Made by a program: the position numbers and the translations under genes. DNA of 64,000 nucleotides from an uncultured Clostridium sp. (lineage in GTDB: Bacteria; Bacillota_I; Bacilli_A; RF39; UBA660). The stretch lies in the NCBI GenBank assembly GCA_946414595.1, contig CAMKPE010000001.1, positions 110,917 to 174,916 of the forward strand. Reading direction: 5' to 3'. The notes under the pieces were generated by a model that was not told the DNA's origin, searched no databases, and worked only from the letters and a program-made list of their open reading frames with translations. The first letter of the stretch is position 1. Each line of letters opens with the position of its first letter. Of the stretch, positions 18,901 through 27,878 are shown piece by piece.

Positions 18901-19290
18901 GTAAGTACTAGAACACAGTATGAAGATAATTACTGTACAAGTGAATCAACATGTGGATGCCAAGAATACAACACATATTCATGCAACTGCCAAAAATGTA
19001 ATGGATCATGTAAGACAGCTAAGACATGTACAGCAGCAGGATGTGGAACTTACTCATGTAACTGTCAGAAATGTAATGGAACATGTAAGACAGCTAAGAC
19101 ATGTACAGCAGCAGGATGTGGAACTTATTCATGTAACTGTCAAAAATGTAACAACTCTGGAAATACTCCATCAGTATGTGGATGTAAGACTTGGGGTAAC
19201 TTCGGTGGATGGACAGATAACAATAACTGTACTGCTGGAGAAAGTTCAGATCATACAACAACAACACAATGCCGTGTAGTTTATTACTAG
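15946..19290 (+). CDS. Giant prepilin-like surface protein with Ig-like modules and Cys-rich C-terminus
   Basis: Residues 8-40 are a type IV prepilin signal: a short basic leader, then ETAFTLIEIIAV and a long hydrophobic helix. Prepilin peptidase would cut before FTLIE (Ala at -1 instead of the usual Gly). Normal pilins have 130-200 residues; this one has 1114. After the pilin-like helix come a domain with conserved Cys (CLYCGQYK), a KTPPTCDI segment, a beta-rich part, one YYCVDENNTC/YYIRY module, two or three WTNQN modules, and a Cys-rich end (about residues 845-1085) built of variants of TYDCNCQTCNKTC. GAGAGG precedes ATG 15946. No pilus assembly genes are in the window. Probably a surface fibre or stalk held by its N-terminal helix; the function is unknown. 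Confidence 0.85.
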   Translation: MKSTKTKNETAFTLIEIIAVIIIIGIVALIAIPSIARYVEDSRNTAYISYEQSMEDAAKNIVIKCMNGEEPSCDIPAENERDLIYLSELVNKGYVELMKNPSEEGFCDDELSYVEVTNTGRDYEYSACLYCGQYKTDKALCTTYTYDGDDPVCGTITGQPTAERWTNQNRTISVQCSDATTGCTRLSYSKTFTTTTKTSFISIADKSGKKVECPVNVYVDKTPPTCDINVEGRYDNDLQWYTGDVQVELRNWQDTDSKVLTYGIGTSLENKNYNKETSVDVRSGITTVVGYVKDNAGNEGICAKTIRTGVEKPKFDFSYEYQLYPNGEAISYDGISANGTTLTTTNTTPKMTISNLERYTNVDRVIITLSSGASTGDYAYLNYIGNSGYGNGTVSTIVTNGSNEIIFMLPKGSYKSFTIQLGTKRNINYYIDKITVLSSDGGIFTNKDVGVRIDPIDTGVRTVAYSYNNGATFKTSPTESFTANTANKIITKNSVSLLSEPVDFMITGIDTSNPTVSIKVTKKGTNTEVTSGSWSTKELEFTLTSANVGISGATIYYCVDENNTCSPTTRADSGVKVTATSNKVGKYYIRYKITNAAGTSSSVASFNAKVDTTTPKCTIASNNTSWTNQNVTLTISGQAQGASSIASYSWDNSTFNSTNTKSVGSNATYTGYVKNEAGTTGSCTIKVENIDKTTPTCSISASGTNWTNQNITLTVTGSNPGPSPVDSYSWDNGSTYGSTTTNSVGSNNTYTVKIKNKAGTVGSCSYNVTNIDKTAPTCTPTKSNTNSPDGVTVTFTCDNNSGGSQTNCPGKDTGVKANKEYTVTDAAGNSAKCSVTVNNKKQQSTKSCTAGNTCESSAFGTHDCNCQTCNKTCTSESVCGCQEYNTYDCNCQTCNKTCTSESVCGCQTYNTYDCNCQTCNGSCKTAKTCVCSQTKKCSVVCKCLKKNGQYANIVSGYYEANCNLGNGKTYCAGFCQRKGNKDGWYVSTRTQYEDNYCTSESTCGCQEYNTYSCNCQKCNGSCKTAKTCTAAGCGTYSCNCQKCNGTCKTAKTCTAAGCGTYSCNCQKCNNSGNTPSVCGCKTWGNFGGWTDNNNCTAGESSDHTTTTQCRVVYY
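18480..19200 (+). repeat. Cys-comb repeats in the first pilin-like protein
   Basis: Units coding variants of YNTYDCNCQTCNKTCTSESVCGC, partly exchanged for NGSCKTAKTCTAAGCGTYSC types, repeat about six times at irregular spacing. Six to eight Cys occur per 25-30 residues, suggesting dense disulfides or metal binding. The repeats also create open frames in the other reading frames. Confidence 0.8.
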
Positions 19291-19294
19291 GAAT

Positions 19295-19325
19295 AAAAGC
19301 AAACTAAAAAAAGTTTGCTTTTTTT
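19295..19325 (+). terminator. Terminator after the first pilin-like gene
   Basis: A perfect 11-bp stem (19295-19305 with 19312-19322) with an A6 loop ends in seven T. Confidence 0.9.
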
Positions 19326-19347
19326 ATTCATTTTAGAAATTCTTGTA

Positions 19348-19376
19348 TTGTTATTTGATCCAAAATATTTTATAAT
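19348..19376 (+). promoter_or_regulatory. Promoter of the second pilin-like gene
   Basis: TTGTTA (19348-19353), 17 bases, and consensus TATAAT (19371-19376) lie 32 bases before ATG 19408, mirroring the promoter at 15884-15912. Confidence 0.75.
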
Positions 19377-19407
19377 TAAGATAGTATAAAATAGAGAGGG
19401 TATACTT

Positions 19408-22400
19408 ATGAATACGGTAAAATTTAGAAAGCGAAATGAAACTGCATTTACTTTAATTGAAATTATCGCAGTAATTATCATTATTGGTATTGTTGCTTTA
19501 ATTGCAGTGCCATCAGTAGCAAGATATGTACAAGATTCTAGAAACACTGCATATCTATCTTATGAGCACACAATGGAAGATGCAGCTAAGAACCAAGTTA
19601 TTAAATGTATTAATGGAGAAGAGCCAGCGTGCGACATGCCAAGTCAAAACGAAACGGAATTAGTATATTTAAATGAATTAGTAGAAAAAGGATACGTAGA
19701 ACTTATGAAGAATCCTGATGAAGAGGGATTCTGTGATGGAGACTTAAGTTACGTTGAGATAGCAAATACAGGAAGAGATTATGAATACACTGCCTGTTTA
19801 TACTGTGGTCAATATAAAACTGAAAAAGCTCTATGTGCTACTTATACTTTAGATAATGATGATCCAGTCTGTGGTGAAACAGTTGGTGAAGCTATAAACG
19901 AAAGATGGACTAACCAAAATAGAACAATCTCAGTTAAATGTAGCGATTCAACAACAGGATGTACAAGAACATCATTTGCTAAGACATTCACTACAACTAC
20001 AAAAACATCAACTATATCTATAGTAGATAAGAGTGGTAGAAAAGTAGACTGTCCAGTAAAAGTATTTGTTGATAAAACACCACCAACTTGTGATTTAAAA
20101 GTTACAGGAACTTATGATGCTGATCTTGGATGGTATACAGGAGAAGTTCAAGTAGAATTACAAAATTGGCAAGATACTGACAGTGAAGTATTAACTTATG
20201 GTATAGGAACAAGTTTAGCAGATAGAAATTATAACAAGAATACTTCATTAACAGTACAATCAGGAATTACAACAGTAATCGGATATGTAAAAGATAAAGC
20301 AGGAAATGAAGGAATCTGCTCTAAGACTATAAGAGTAGGTGCAGAAAAACCTAAATTTGACTTTAGATATAAGTATCAAATATTCCCTAATGGAGAAAAA
20401 ACAACATATAATGGAATAACAGCAAATGGAACACAATTAACAACAACAAGTGATACTCCAAAAATGACAATTACAAATCTAGAAAAATACACTAATGTAG
20501 ATAGAGTTGTAATAACATTAAAGAGTCCTATTGTAACTTCAACAAATGCAACATTAACATATGTTGGAACAGCTAATGATATAGCAACAGCTCCAATGAC
20601 AGTTGGAACAAAAACAATTACATTTGTGGTTCCAACAGGAAATTATAGAGAATTAACATTCACTTTAGGTGAATATAGTGGAAAAATGTATGATATCGAC
20701 AAGATTGAATTATTTTCAACTGATGGTGGAATCTTTACTAACAAAGATGTATCAATTAAGATTGATCCAATTGATACAGGAGTTAGAACAGTTGGATATT
20801 CATATGACGGAGGATCAAGCTTCAAAACAAGCGATGAACAATCTTTCGTAAGTAATACTAGAAACAAATTAGTTACTAAGAATGCAGGTAATATCTTATC
20901 TGACCCAGTTGATTATGAAATTATGGGTATCGATAAAAATAACCCAACTGTATCAATAAGAGTTGTTAAAGCAGGAACTGACACAACAGTTAACAATGGT
21001 GAATGGTCTGCAAGTACACTTGACTTCTTCTTAACAAGTTCAAATGTAGGTATAAGTGGAGCAACACTATACTATTGTGTAGATAATGCTAACACTTGTA
21101 ATCCAACAACATTAACAACATCAGGTGCAAGAGTAACAGCTATCAATAGTAAAGTAGGAATATTCTATATAAGATATAAGATAGTTAATGCTGCTGGAAC
21201 AGTAAGTTCAACACAAAGCTTTAGTGCTAAAGTTGATACAACAACACCAACATGTACTATTTCTTCAAGTAATACAAGTTGGACAAATCAAGATATAACA
21301 CTTACAGTTACAGGACAAAGCCATGGATCAAGTTCAATCGTTTCATACTCATGGGATGGTGGAACAACATACAATGGAACAAGAACTAAGACTGTAGGAA
21401 CAAATGGAACTTATACAGCAAAAGTTAAGAATTCCCCAGGAACAGTTGGAACATGTACAATTACAGTAGATAACATCGATAAACAAGCACCATCTTGTGC
21501 ATTAAAAGCTGAGGGAGTTAAATATACAGGAACAAATAGATTTATCGGAAACGTAACAGTATCATTCTCAAAGGCAGAAGATACTGGTGATAGTGGAGTT
21601 GATAAATATGGTATTGGTAGTGTTAATGGTGATAAGACTATAACTCACACAAGCAATACAACAGCAACATACACTGGATATATTAAAGACGTTGCAGGAA
21701 ATCAATCAACATGCTCAATTACAGTAGAGAAAAATAGTACAATGACACTTACATACAATAACAATGGTGGAAGTGGATGTACTTCAAAATCAATAGATTA
21801 TAATTCACAATATGGTGAATTGTGTACACCTACATGGGCAGGACATATATTTAAAGGATGGGCAACTGCTACATCAGGTGGAACATCAATTACTTCAACA
21901 ACAACAGTAACAGTAACACAAAATCAGACAATTTATGCAATTTGGGATACATGTCAAGCAGGAACATATGCATCAGCTGGATCAACAGTATGTACAGCAT
22001 GTCCAGCAGGAACATATTCTGGTCCTGGTGCAGGAAGCTGTACAACATGTAGCGCAGGAACATATAATACAGGAACAGGTAATACAACATGTACAACATG
22101 TCCAAACGGATATTATTGTACAGGTGGAACAAATAAAACTGCTTGTAGCGCTGGATACCAAGGAACAGGTACAGGAAAGAAAAATGCATCTGAAGGATGT
22201 AGCGCTTGTCCAACAGGACAATACCAAGGAAGTACAGGACAAACTTCATGTAATACTTGTCAAGCAGGATCATATAATACAGGAACAGCAAATACTGGAT
22301 GTACAACATGTCCAAATGGTTACTACTGTACAGGTGGAGCAAATATAACTGGCTGTGCAGCAGGTAAAAAAGGAACAGGAACAGCAAAGAAGAGCGAGTC

Positions 22401-25236
22401 AGAAGGATGTACTGCTTGTGAAACTGGAACTTATAATATAGGAACAGGAAACACAACATGTACAACATGTTCAGCTGGAACATATAATACAGGAACTGGT
22501 AATACATCATGTAAGACTTGTGAAAACGGATATTACTGTACAGGTGGTTCAAACCATACAGCATGTAGTGCCGGAACACATGGAAATGGTGATGGAAAGA
22601 CTAATGCATCAGACGGATGTAGCGCATGTAGTGCTGGAACATATTCCGGTGCAGGAAGTGCAACATGTACAACATGTTCAGCAGGAACATATAATACAGG
22701 AACAGGAAACACTGGATGTACAACATGTCCTAACGGATATTACTGTACAGGCGGAACAAATAAAACAGCATGTAGTGCCGGATATAAAGGTACTGGAACT
22801 GGAAAGAAAAACGCATCTGAAGGATGTAGTGCATGTCCAACAGGAGATTACCAAGCAAATACAGGACAAACATCATGTAACACTTGTCAAGCTGGATCAT
22901 ACAATACAGGAACAGCTAACACAGGATGTACAACATGTCAAAACGGATATTACTGTACAGGTGGTCCAAACCATACAGCATGTAGTGCCGGATATAGAGG
23001 AACAGGAACTGGTAAGAAGAATGCTTCTGAAGGATGTACACCTTGTTTAGCCGGAACATATAATACAGGAACAGCAAATACAACATGTACTAACTGTTCA
23101 GCTGGATACTATGCAGCAGGAACAGCAAATACTTCATGTAGCGCATGTTCTGCAGGAACATATAGTAATGCAGGAGCATCAGGATGTACAGCCTGTGAAG
23201 CAGGATACTACTGTACTGGTGCATCAAATAAAGATGTGTGTGGAGCTGGAACATATAGTTCAGGAAGCTCATCAAGTTGTTCAGCATGTCCAAACGCATA
23301 CTACTGCCCAGGTGCAACTGATAAAAAAGCTTGTCCATCTGGATCAACTTCAAATGCAGGTTCAACATCTATTAAAGATTGTAACTTTGCAGCAACACCA
23401 TCTAAATATACTAAGACAACAAAAACTTGTGGAATAGGAAGTTATAACTACTATTTCAGTGATACAACTCAATATGGAATAACTGGAGTTACAGCTTGCG
23501 GATCAAGTTCATTCACATGTAATTCATCTAACTTGAATAAGAGTTATGATAGTTGTGTAACAAATTACAACTATTCATTCAATACTTCAAATTCAACAGT
23601 ATCAAGTTGTTCTACAGGTAGTGCATTTGGATGTAATGCATCAACTTACAATAGTTCATATGTTTCTAACTGTACAACAAATTACAATTATGCATTTACA
23701 ACTTCAACATTATTAAATGCTTCAAGTTGTACATTAGGAACATCATTCACATGTAATGCATCTAACTGGGCTAAGAACTACGTATCTAGCTGTACACCAA
23801 ACTATACTTATGCATTTGGTGGAACTAGTAATTCAACAGTAAATTCATGTACTGCTAACACATTCACTTGTGATGCAAGCCATTATAATCAAACATATAG
23901 AACATGTACACCAAACTACAGCTACTCATTTGGATCAGCAAGTAGTTCAACAGTAAGTTCATGTAGTGCTAATACGTTCACTTGTGATTCATCACACGTT
24001 GGACAAACATATAGAACATGTACTACAAATTACCAATATGGTAATGCAGTTGTTTCAAATAACAACGTATCATCATGTACTGCTACAAGTGCTATAACTT
24101 GTAATGCAGCAAATTCAGGAAAGACTTATACAACATGTTCACCAATTTATAGTTACTCATTTGGATCAGCAAGTAGTTCAACAGTAAGTTCATGTAGTGC
24201 AAATACATTCACTTGTGATTCATCACACGTTGGACAAACACATAGAACATGTGCAACAAATTATAACTATTCATGGTCTAATACAACTCAAAATGGAGTA
24301 ACAGGAATCACTACATGTGGATCAAGTTCATTTACATGTAACGCATCTAACTTGAATAAGAGTTATGACAGCTGTGTAACAAACTATAGTTACTCATTTG
24401 GAGCTGCAAGTACATCAACAGTAAATTCATGTACTGCAAATACATTCACATGTAATTCATCTAACTATAACAAGACTTATACATCATGTACAACAAACTA
24501 TAGTTACTCATTTGGTGCATCATCAACAACATATGTTAAATCATGTACTGCAAATACATTCACATGTAATTCATCTAACTCAGGTAAGACATATACATCA
24601 TGTACATATCAATCATCAGGAACTTACAAAGGAAAATATAAGAAGATTACAAAGAAATGTAATAGTAGCGTTTCAAATTATACAAAGACTACTAAGACAT
24701 GTACTAGAAAGGTAAGTAGTTACGATATAACTCACCATAAGTGTACAAGAAGTGTTAAGAACTACACGGCAACAACTAAGACATGTAACAAAAATATATC
24801 TAGTTACACACAATATGTATATCAATGTGCAGCAAGAGGAATTGCTAACTACACAGCAACAACTAAGACATGTAACAAGAATTTAGCAAATTACACTGCA
24901 ACAACAAAGGTATGTAACAGATCTATAGAAAGCTACAAAGAAGAGAAAAAAATCTGTGCTAGAAGTGTAAAAGATTACACTAAGACAACAAAAACTTGTG
25001 GTAGAACTATAGCAAGTTACGACGTAACGAGCCATAAGTGTAATAGATCAGTTGCATCTTATAGCTTCTCGACATCAACGGCTACGGATCAATCATCTTG
25101 TACAACAGGAAGCTCATTCACATGTAACTCATCAACAAACGGAAGTAGTTATGTATCTAACTGTGCAATAACAGCATACTCTTGTCCATCAGGAACAACG
25201 CTTAAGAACACAAGTAGATGTTACTACAATGGATAA
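19408..25236 (+). CDS. Giant prepilin-like Cys-rich repeat surface protein (1942 residues)
   Basis: The largest gene of the window. Its first 600 residues are closely similar to the preceding protein: prepilin signal ETAFTLIEIIAV, CLYCGQYK, KTPPTCDL, a YYCVDNANTC module and WTNQD/SYSWD modules. One InlB-type repeat follows (about residues 775-850). Then three different Cys arrays: about 480 residues of GCC2/GCC3- or TNFR-like repeats (AGTYNTGTGNTTCTTCPNGY and YYCTGG), about ten units of 39 residues with three Cys each (NYSYSFG...TFTC...RTC), and a run of short units with TTKTC and R/N-x-V/I-x-SY. No C-terminal anchor is seen. GAGAGG precedes ATG 19408. Low in hydrophobic residues and rich in Thr, Ser, Asn and Gly, it could be heavily glycosylated by the adjacent operon (inference). 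Confidence 0.85.
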   Translation: MNTVKFRKRNETAFTLIEIIAVIIIIGIVALIAVPSVARYVQDSRNTAYLSYEHTMEDAAKNQVIKCINGEEPACDMPSQNETELVYLNELVEKGYVELMKNPDEEGFCDGDLSYVEIANTGRDYEYTACLYCGQYKTEKALCATYTLDNDDPVCGETVGEAINERWTNQNRTISVKCSDSTTGCTRTSFAKTFTTTTKTSTISIVDKSGRKVDCPVKVFVDKTPPTCDLKVTGTYDADLGWYTGEVQVELQNWQDTDSEVLTYGIGTSLADRNYNKNTSLTVQSGITTVIGYVKDKAGNEGICSKTIRVGAEKPKFDFRYKYQIFPNGEKTTYNGITANGTQLTTTSDTPKMTITNLEKYTNVDRVVITLKSPIVTSTNATLTYVGTANDIATAPMTVGTKTITFVVPTGNYRELTFTLGEYSGKMYDIDKIELFSTDGGIFTNKDVSIKIDPIDTGVRTVGYSYDGGSSFKTSDEQSFVSNTRNKLVTKNAGNILSDPVDYEIMGIDKNNPTVSIRVVKAGTDTTVNNGEWSASTLDFFLTSSNVGISGATLYYCVDNANTCNPTTLTTSGARVTAINSKVGIFYIRYKIVNAAGTVSSTQSFSAKVDTTTPTCTISSSNTSWTNQDITLTVTGQSHGSSSIVSYSWDGGTTYNGTRTKTVGTNGTYTAKVKNSPGTVGTCTITVDNIDKQAPSCALKAEGVKYTGTNRFIGNVTVSFSKAEDTGDSGVDKYGIGSVNGDKTITHTSNTTATYTGYIKDVAGNQSTCSITVEKNSTMTLTYNNNGGSGCTSKSIDYNSQYGELCTPTWAGHIFKGWATATSGGTSITSTTTVTVTQNQTIYAIWDTCQAGTYASAGSTVCTACPAGTYSGPGAGSCTTCSAGTYNTGTGNTTCTTCPNGYYCTGGTNKTACSAGYQGTGTGKKNASEGCSACPTGQYQGSTGQTSCNTCQAGSYNTGTANTGCTTCPNGYYCTGGANITGCAAGKKGTGTAKKSESEGCTACETGTYNIGTGNTTCTTCSAGTYNTGTGNTSCKTCENGYYCTGGSNHTACSAGTHGNGDGKTNASDGCSACSAGTYSGAGSATCTTCSAGTYNTGTGNTGCTTCPNGYYCTGGTNKTACSAGYKGTGTGKKNASEGCSACPTGDYQANTGQTSCNTCQAGSYNTGTANTGCTTCQNGYYCTGGPNHTACSAGYRGTGTGKKNASEGCTPCLAGTYNTGTANTTCTNCSAGYYAAGTANTSCSACSAGTYSNAGASGCTACEAGYYCTGASNKDVCGAGTYSSGSSSSCSACPNAYYCPGATDKKACPSGSTSNAGSTSIKDCNFAATPSKYTKTTKTCGIGSYNYYFSDTTQYGITGVTACGSSSFTCNSSNLNKSYDSCVTNYNYSFNTSNSTVSSCSTGSAFGCNASTYNSSYVSNCTTNYNYAFTTSTLLNASSCTLGTSFTCNASNWAKNYVSSCTPNYTYAFGGTSNSTVNSCTANTFTCDASHYNQTYRTCTPNYSYSFGSASSSTVSSCSANTFTCDSSHVGQTYRTCTTNYQYGNAVVSNNNVSSCTATSAITCNAANSGKTYTTCSPIYSYSFGSASSSTVSSCSANTFTCDSSHVGQTHRTCATNYNYSWSNTTQNGVTGITTCGSSSFTCNASNLNKSYDSCVTNYSYSFGAASTSTVNSCTANTFTCNSSNYNKTYTSCTTNYSYSFGASSTTYVKSCTANTFTCNSSNSGKTYTSCTYQSSGTYKGKYKKITKKCNSSVSNYTKTTKTCTRKVSSYDITHHKCTRSVKNYTATTKTCNKNISSYTQYVYQCAARGIANYTATTKTCNKNLANYTATTKVCNRSIESYKEEKKICARSVKDYTKTTKTCGRTIASYDVTSHKCNRSVASYSFSTSTATDQSSCTTGSSFTCNSSTNGSSYVSNCAITAYSCPSGTTLKNTSRCYYNG
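21950..23400 (+). repeat. About 210-bp tandem repeats (GCC2/GCC3-like Cys modules)
   Basis: Five clear copies plus a divergent sixth. Each codes about 70 residues beginning at NGYYCTGG and containing GCSAC and SCNTC. The DNA copies are similar enough to recombine. Confidence 0.85.
23400..24620 (+). repeat. About 117-bp tandem repeats coding 39-residue three-Cys units
   Basis: Ten consecutive units each carry an NYxYxF start, a VxSC, an FTCNSSN or FTCDSSH and a final SCT/RTC. Units five and seven are almost identical, suggesting recent duplication. No named domain family was recognised. Confidence 0.8.
24640..25070 (+). repeat. About 45-bp repeats coding short TTKTC units
   Basis: Nine or more units of 14-17 residues follow the pattern NYTATTKTCNKN-(I/L)-(S/A). 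They are basic with one Cys each, unlike the two preceding arrays. Confidence 0.75.
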
Positions 25237-25241
25237 TAAAT

Positions 25242-25270
25242 AAAAGGCAAACAAAACGTTTGCCTTTTTT
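25242..25270 (+). terminator. Terminator after the second pilin-like gene
   Basis: A perfect 11-bp stem (25242-25252 with 25258-25268) with a 5-base loop and a T run. Confidence 0.9.
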
Positions 25271-25326
25271 ATATTCACACTTTTTTTGTTTGCCATTTTT
25301 TGATAAAATATAGATAGGTGATTACT

Positions 25327-27378
25327 ATGAAAAAAAGTAATTTATATATGTTTTTAATATTACAATTGTTATTAATTGTTACTAACATATTTCATCTTAA
25401 TAATGATACTTTAATACTTGATTTAAAAGACATATTAAAGTTATGTATTATTGCATTTTCTGCAATGAATATATTATTTATCATTAAAGAGAAAATGTCT
25501 AAAAAGTCTTTATATTTAATAACTATTGGATTAATTGGAATGGTTTTGTTTTATGAAAAAGCAACGTTTTCTTATGAAGTGACTTTTTCTCATGTAGTAA
25601 ATATATATTATTATTTTTCAACATATATTTTCATACTATTGTATTATGACAAACTAAGTATTAAGAAATTCAATATTATTAATTTAATCACTTTACTAAG
25701 TTATGGATTAGTTATATATACTTTATTATTTAATAAAAACAGTATTAATTATGAATTATTAATTAATTTAATGATACCAGTATCACTTACTTATTATCAC
25801 ACTGATAAAAAGATCTTATTACCACTTCTAGTATTAACACTTTTAACTGGTTTCTTAAATCAAATGAATTTTATATTATTAAATGTTTCAATAACATCAA
25901 TAATTTTATTTATTAAGAATAAATCTAAAACAGAGATTATTATTGATTCATTATTATTCTTAGCATCATTAGTTTTATTTATTACTAACATAAAAGATAT
26001 ATCTTTATTAGATCTATTCTTTAGAATAGATTTAGAAATTCATTATAGTTCAATAGTAATAATGCTTCCATTTGAAGTATTAATATGTGGAGTACTATCT
26101 AAATACTTGAAGAGTAAAGATAAACCTTTAGGACTTACATTATATATTTATTTATTATTAATATATGGTTCTTTAGGAATACTATCTTTAAGAAATACTC
26201 CTGAAATTAGTTTAATTATTATAACTTATTTATTAATAATATCTATAAAAGAATTAGATTATTTAAAATCTAAGATTAAGAATGAAGTTACTATTATGTC
26301 ACTTCATTTAGGATTCGGTGGAATTGAACAATATATCTCTTCACTTACTAAGATGATTGATAAAAAGATTACTATTATTTCAACATATAAGCTATATGAT
26401 AAAGAACCATTCGAGTATAATGCTAAAAAAGAATTCTTACTTGATTGTGGACCTAATACTAAAGAAATAAAAGAAGCTTTATCTAATAAGAAAGTGTTTA
26501 AATCTATTAAAGAGGGTATTAAGTCATTATATATTTTATATAAAAAGAAATATGAAAATATTGAAGCTATAGAGAAGATTAATACTAAATATATAATTAC
26601 AACAAGAGATTTTCATAATGAATATGTTGGGTATTATGCAAGAAAAGATATTATAAAGATTGCTACAGAGCATAACTTTAATAATGATTATAATTATGCA
26701 AGAAAAGTTATTAATTCTGTATACAATGTAGATTATTTAGTTTTAGTATCAAAAAGACAAGAAGCTTACTATAAAGATAGAGTAAGATGTAATACTCTAT
26801 ATATTCCAAATGTTTTAGATAAATTACCTAAGAAATCTAGTAATGCAGAAGATCACTCTATAGTAACTATAGGAAGACTTGCTAAAGTAAAAGGGCATAC
26901 TGATTTAATTAAAGTAGTAGAACTTCTTAAGAAAGACTATGATGATATTAGCTTAACTATCATTGGTGATGGTGAAGAAAAAGATAACTTAATTAAGCTT
27001 ATAAAGAAGAAAAATCTAGAGAAAAATGTTCGTATTACTGGCTTTTTAGATAAGGATGGTATAGAATTAGAATTAACAAACAAAAACGTTTTTGTTATGA
27101 CTTCTTTGTTTGAATCATTTGGTCTTGCAGCAATTGAAGCAGCAAGTTATAAACTACCAGTAGTAGCATTTGATTCAGCAGAAGGTTTAAAAGAAATCCT
27201 TGCAGACGGTAATGGAATATTAATTGAAAATCGTGATTTAAATAAAATGAAAAAAGAAATATCTAAATTATTTGAAGATAAAAAATATAGAGACAAAATA
27301 GCAAAGAATGGATATCTTAATGCTAAGAAATATTCAATAGAAAATGTTAAGAAATCTTGGGAAAATATAATTCATTAG
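25327..27378 (+). CDS. Membrane-linked glycosyltransferase, family 4-like
   Basis: Residues 1-320 form about ten hydrophobic helices; residues about 330-683 are a GT-B glycosyltransferase of the GT1/GT4 type, with TIGRLAKVKGHTDLIK, LTIIGDGEEKDNL and the donor-site segment TSLFESFGLAAIEAASYKLP. It probably transfers a sugar to a lipid-linked or surface acceptor at the cytosolic face. The fusion to a polytopic membrane region is uncommon. GTG 25318 extends the frame, but AGGTGATT favours ATG 25327. First gene of a five-gene glycan operon ending at 30762; genes are separated by 0-11 bases or overlap. Sugar and acceptor unknown. Confidence 0.85.
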   Translation: MKKSNLYMFLILQLLLIVTNIFHLNNDTLILDLKDILKLCIIAFSAMNILFIIKEKMSKKSLYLITIGLIGMVLFYEKATFSYEVTFSHVVNIYYYFSTYIFILLYYDKLSIKKFNIINLITLLSYGLVIYTLLFNKNSINYELLINLMIPVSLTYYHTDKKILLPLLVLTLLTGFLNQMNFILLNVSITSIILFIKNKSKTEIIIDSLLFLASLVLFITNIKDISLLDLFFRIDLEIHYSSIVIMLPFEVLICGVLSKYLKSKDKPLGLTLYIYLLLIYGSLGILSLRNTPEISLIIITYLLIISIKELDYLKSKIKNEVTIMSLHLGFGGIEQYISSLTKMIDKKITIISTYKLYDKEPFEYNAKKEFLLDCGPNTKEIKEALSNKKVFKSIKEGIKSLYILYKKKYENIEAIEKINTKYIITTRDFHNEYVGYYARKDIIKIATEHNFNNDYNYARKVINSVYNVDYLVLVSKRQEAYYKDRVRCNTLYIPNVLDKLPKKSSNAEDHSIVTIGRLAKVKGHTDLIKVVELLKKDYDDISLTIIGDGEEKDNLIKLIKKKNLEKNVRITGFLDKDGIELELTNKNVFVMTSLFESFGLAAIEAASYKLPVVAFDSAEGLKEILADGNGILIENRDLNKMKKEISKLFEDKKYRDKIAKNGYLNAKKYSIENVKKSWENIIH

Positions 27379-27389
27379 AAGGTGTTATA

Positions 27390-27878
27390 ATGGCTAAAAA
27401 AGCTAAAAAGAAAAAAGTCTTATTTATATCATCTACTGGAGGTCACTTATCAGAAATGTTAAGACTATCTCCTATGTTTGAGAAATACGACTATCATATA
27501 ATAACTGAAAAAACTAAATCTAATTTAAGTTTAAAAGATAAATATCCTAAAAGAGTAGGATACTTAGTATATGGTACTAAGAGAAGATTTTTAACTTATC
27601 CTTTTAAACTTTTATATAATTGCTTTAAGAGTTTATATTATTACATAAAGATAAGACCTAAAGTAATTATTACAACAGGTACTCATACTGCAGGACCAAT
27701 GTGTTGTATAGGAAAAATATTTAGAAGTAAAATTATTTATATTGAAACACTTGCAAATAGTAATACAAAGACATCAACTGGAAAACTTATTTATCATTTT
27801 GCTGATTTATTTATTGTACAATGGGAAGATATGTTAGAGTTATATCCTAAAGCAACTTATGGAGGTTGGATTTATTAA
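27390..27878 (+). CDS. Alg14/PssD-like glycosyltransferase membrane subunit
   Basis: This 162-residue protein matches the Alg14-like (PssD/CpsF/EpsF) family, the half that binds the acceptor and anchors the Alg13 half at the membrane. FISSTGGHLSEMLRL near the N-terminus is the family's glycine-rich motif; later come VIITTGTHTAGPMC and IIYIETLANS. GAAGGTG precedes ATG 27390. Its stop overlaps the next start (TAATG), which fits a 1:1 complex with the Alg13-like protein. In streptococcal capsule and rhizobial EPS loci such pairs add the second sugar of a repeat unit; the sugar here is unknown. Confidence 0.88.
   Translation: MAKKAKKKKVLFISSTGGHLSEMLRLSPMFEKYDYHIITEKTKSNLSLKDKYPKRVGYLVYGTKRRFLTYPFKLLYNCFKSLYYYIKIRPKVIITTGTHTAGPMCCIGKIFRSKIIYIETLANSNTKTSTGKLIYHFADLFIVQWEDMLELYPKATYGGWIY

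Noticed and set aside
21858..23437. Long alternative frames and regular repeats, at first sight CRISPR-like
   Set aside because: The units are about 210 bp, in phase with one continuous reading frame, without unique spacers; they are protein repeats.
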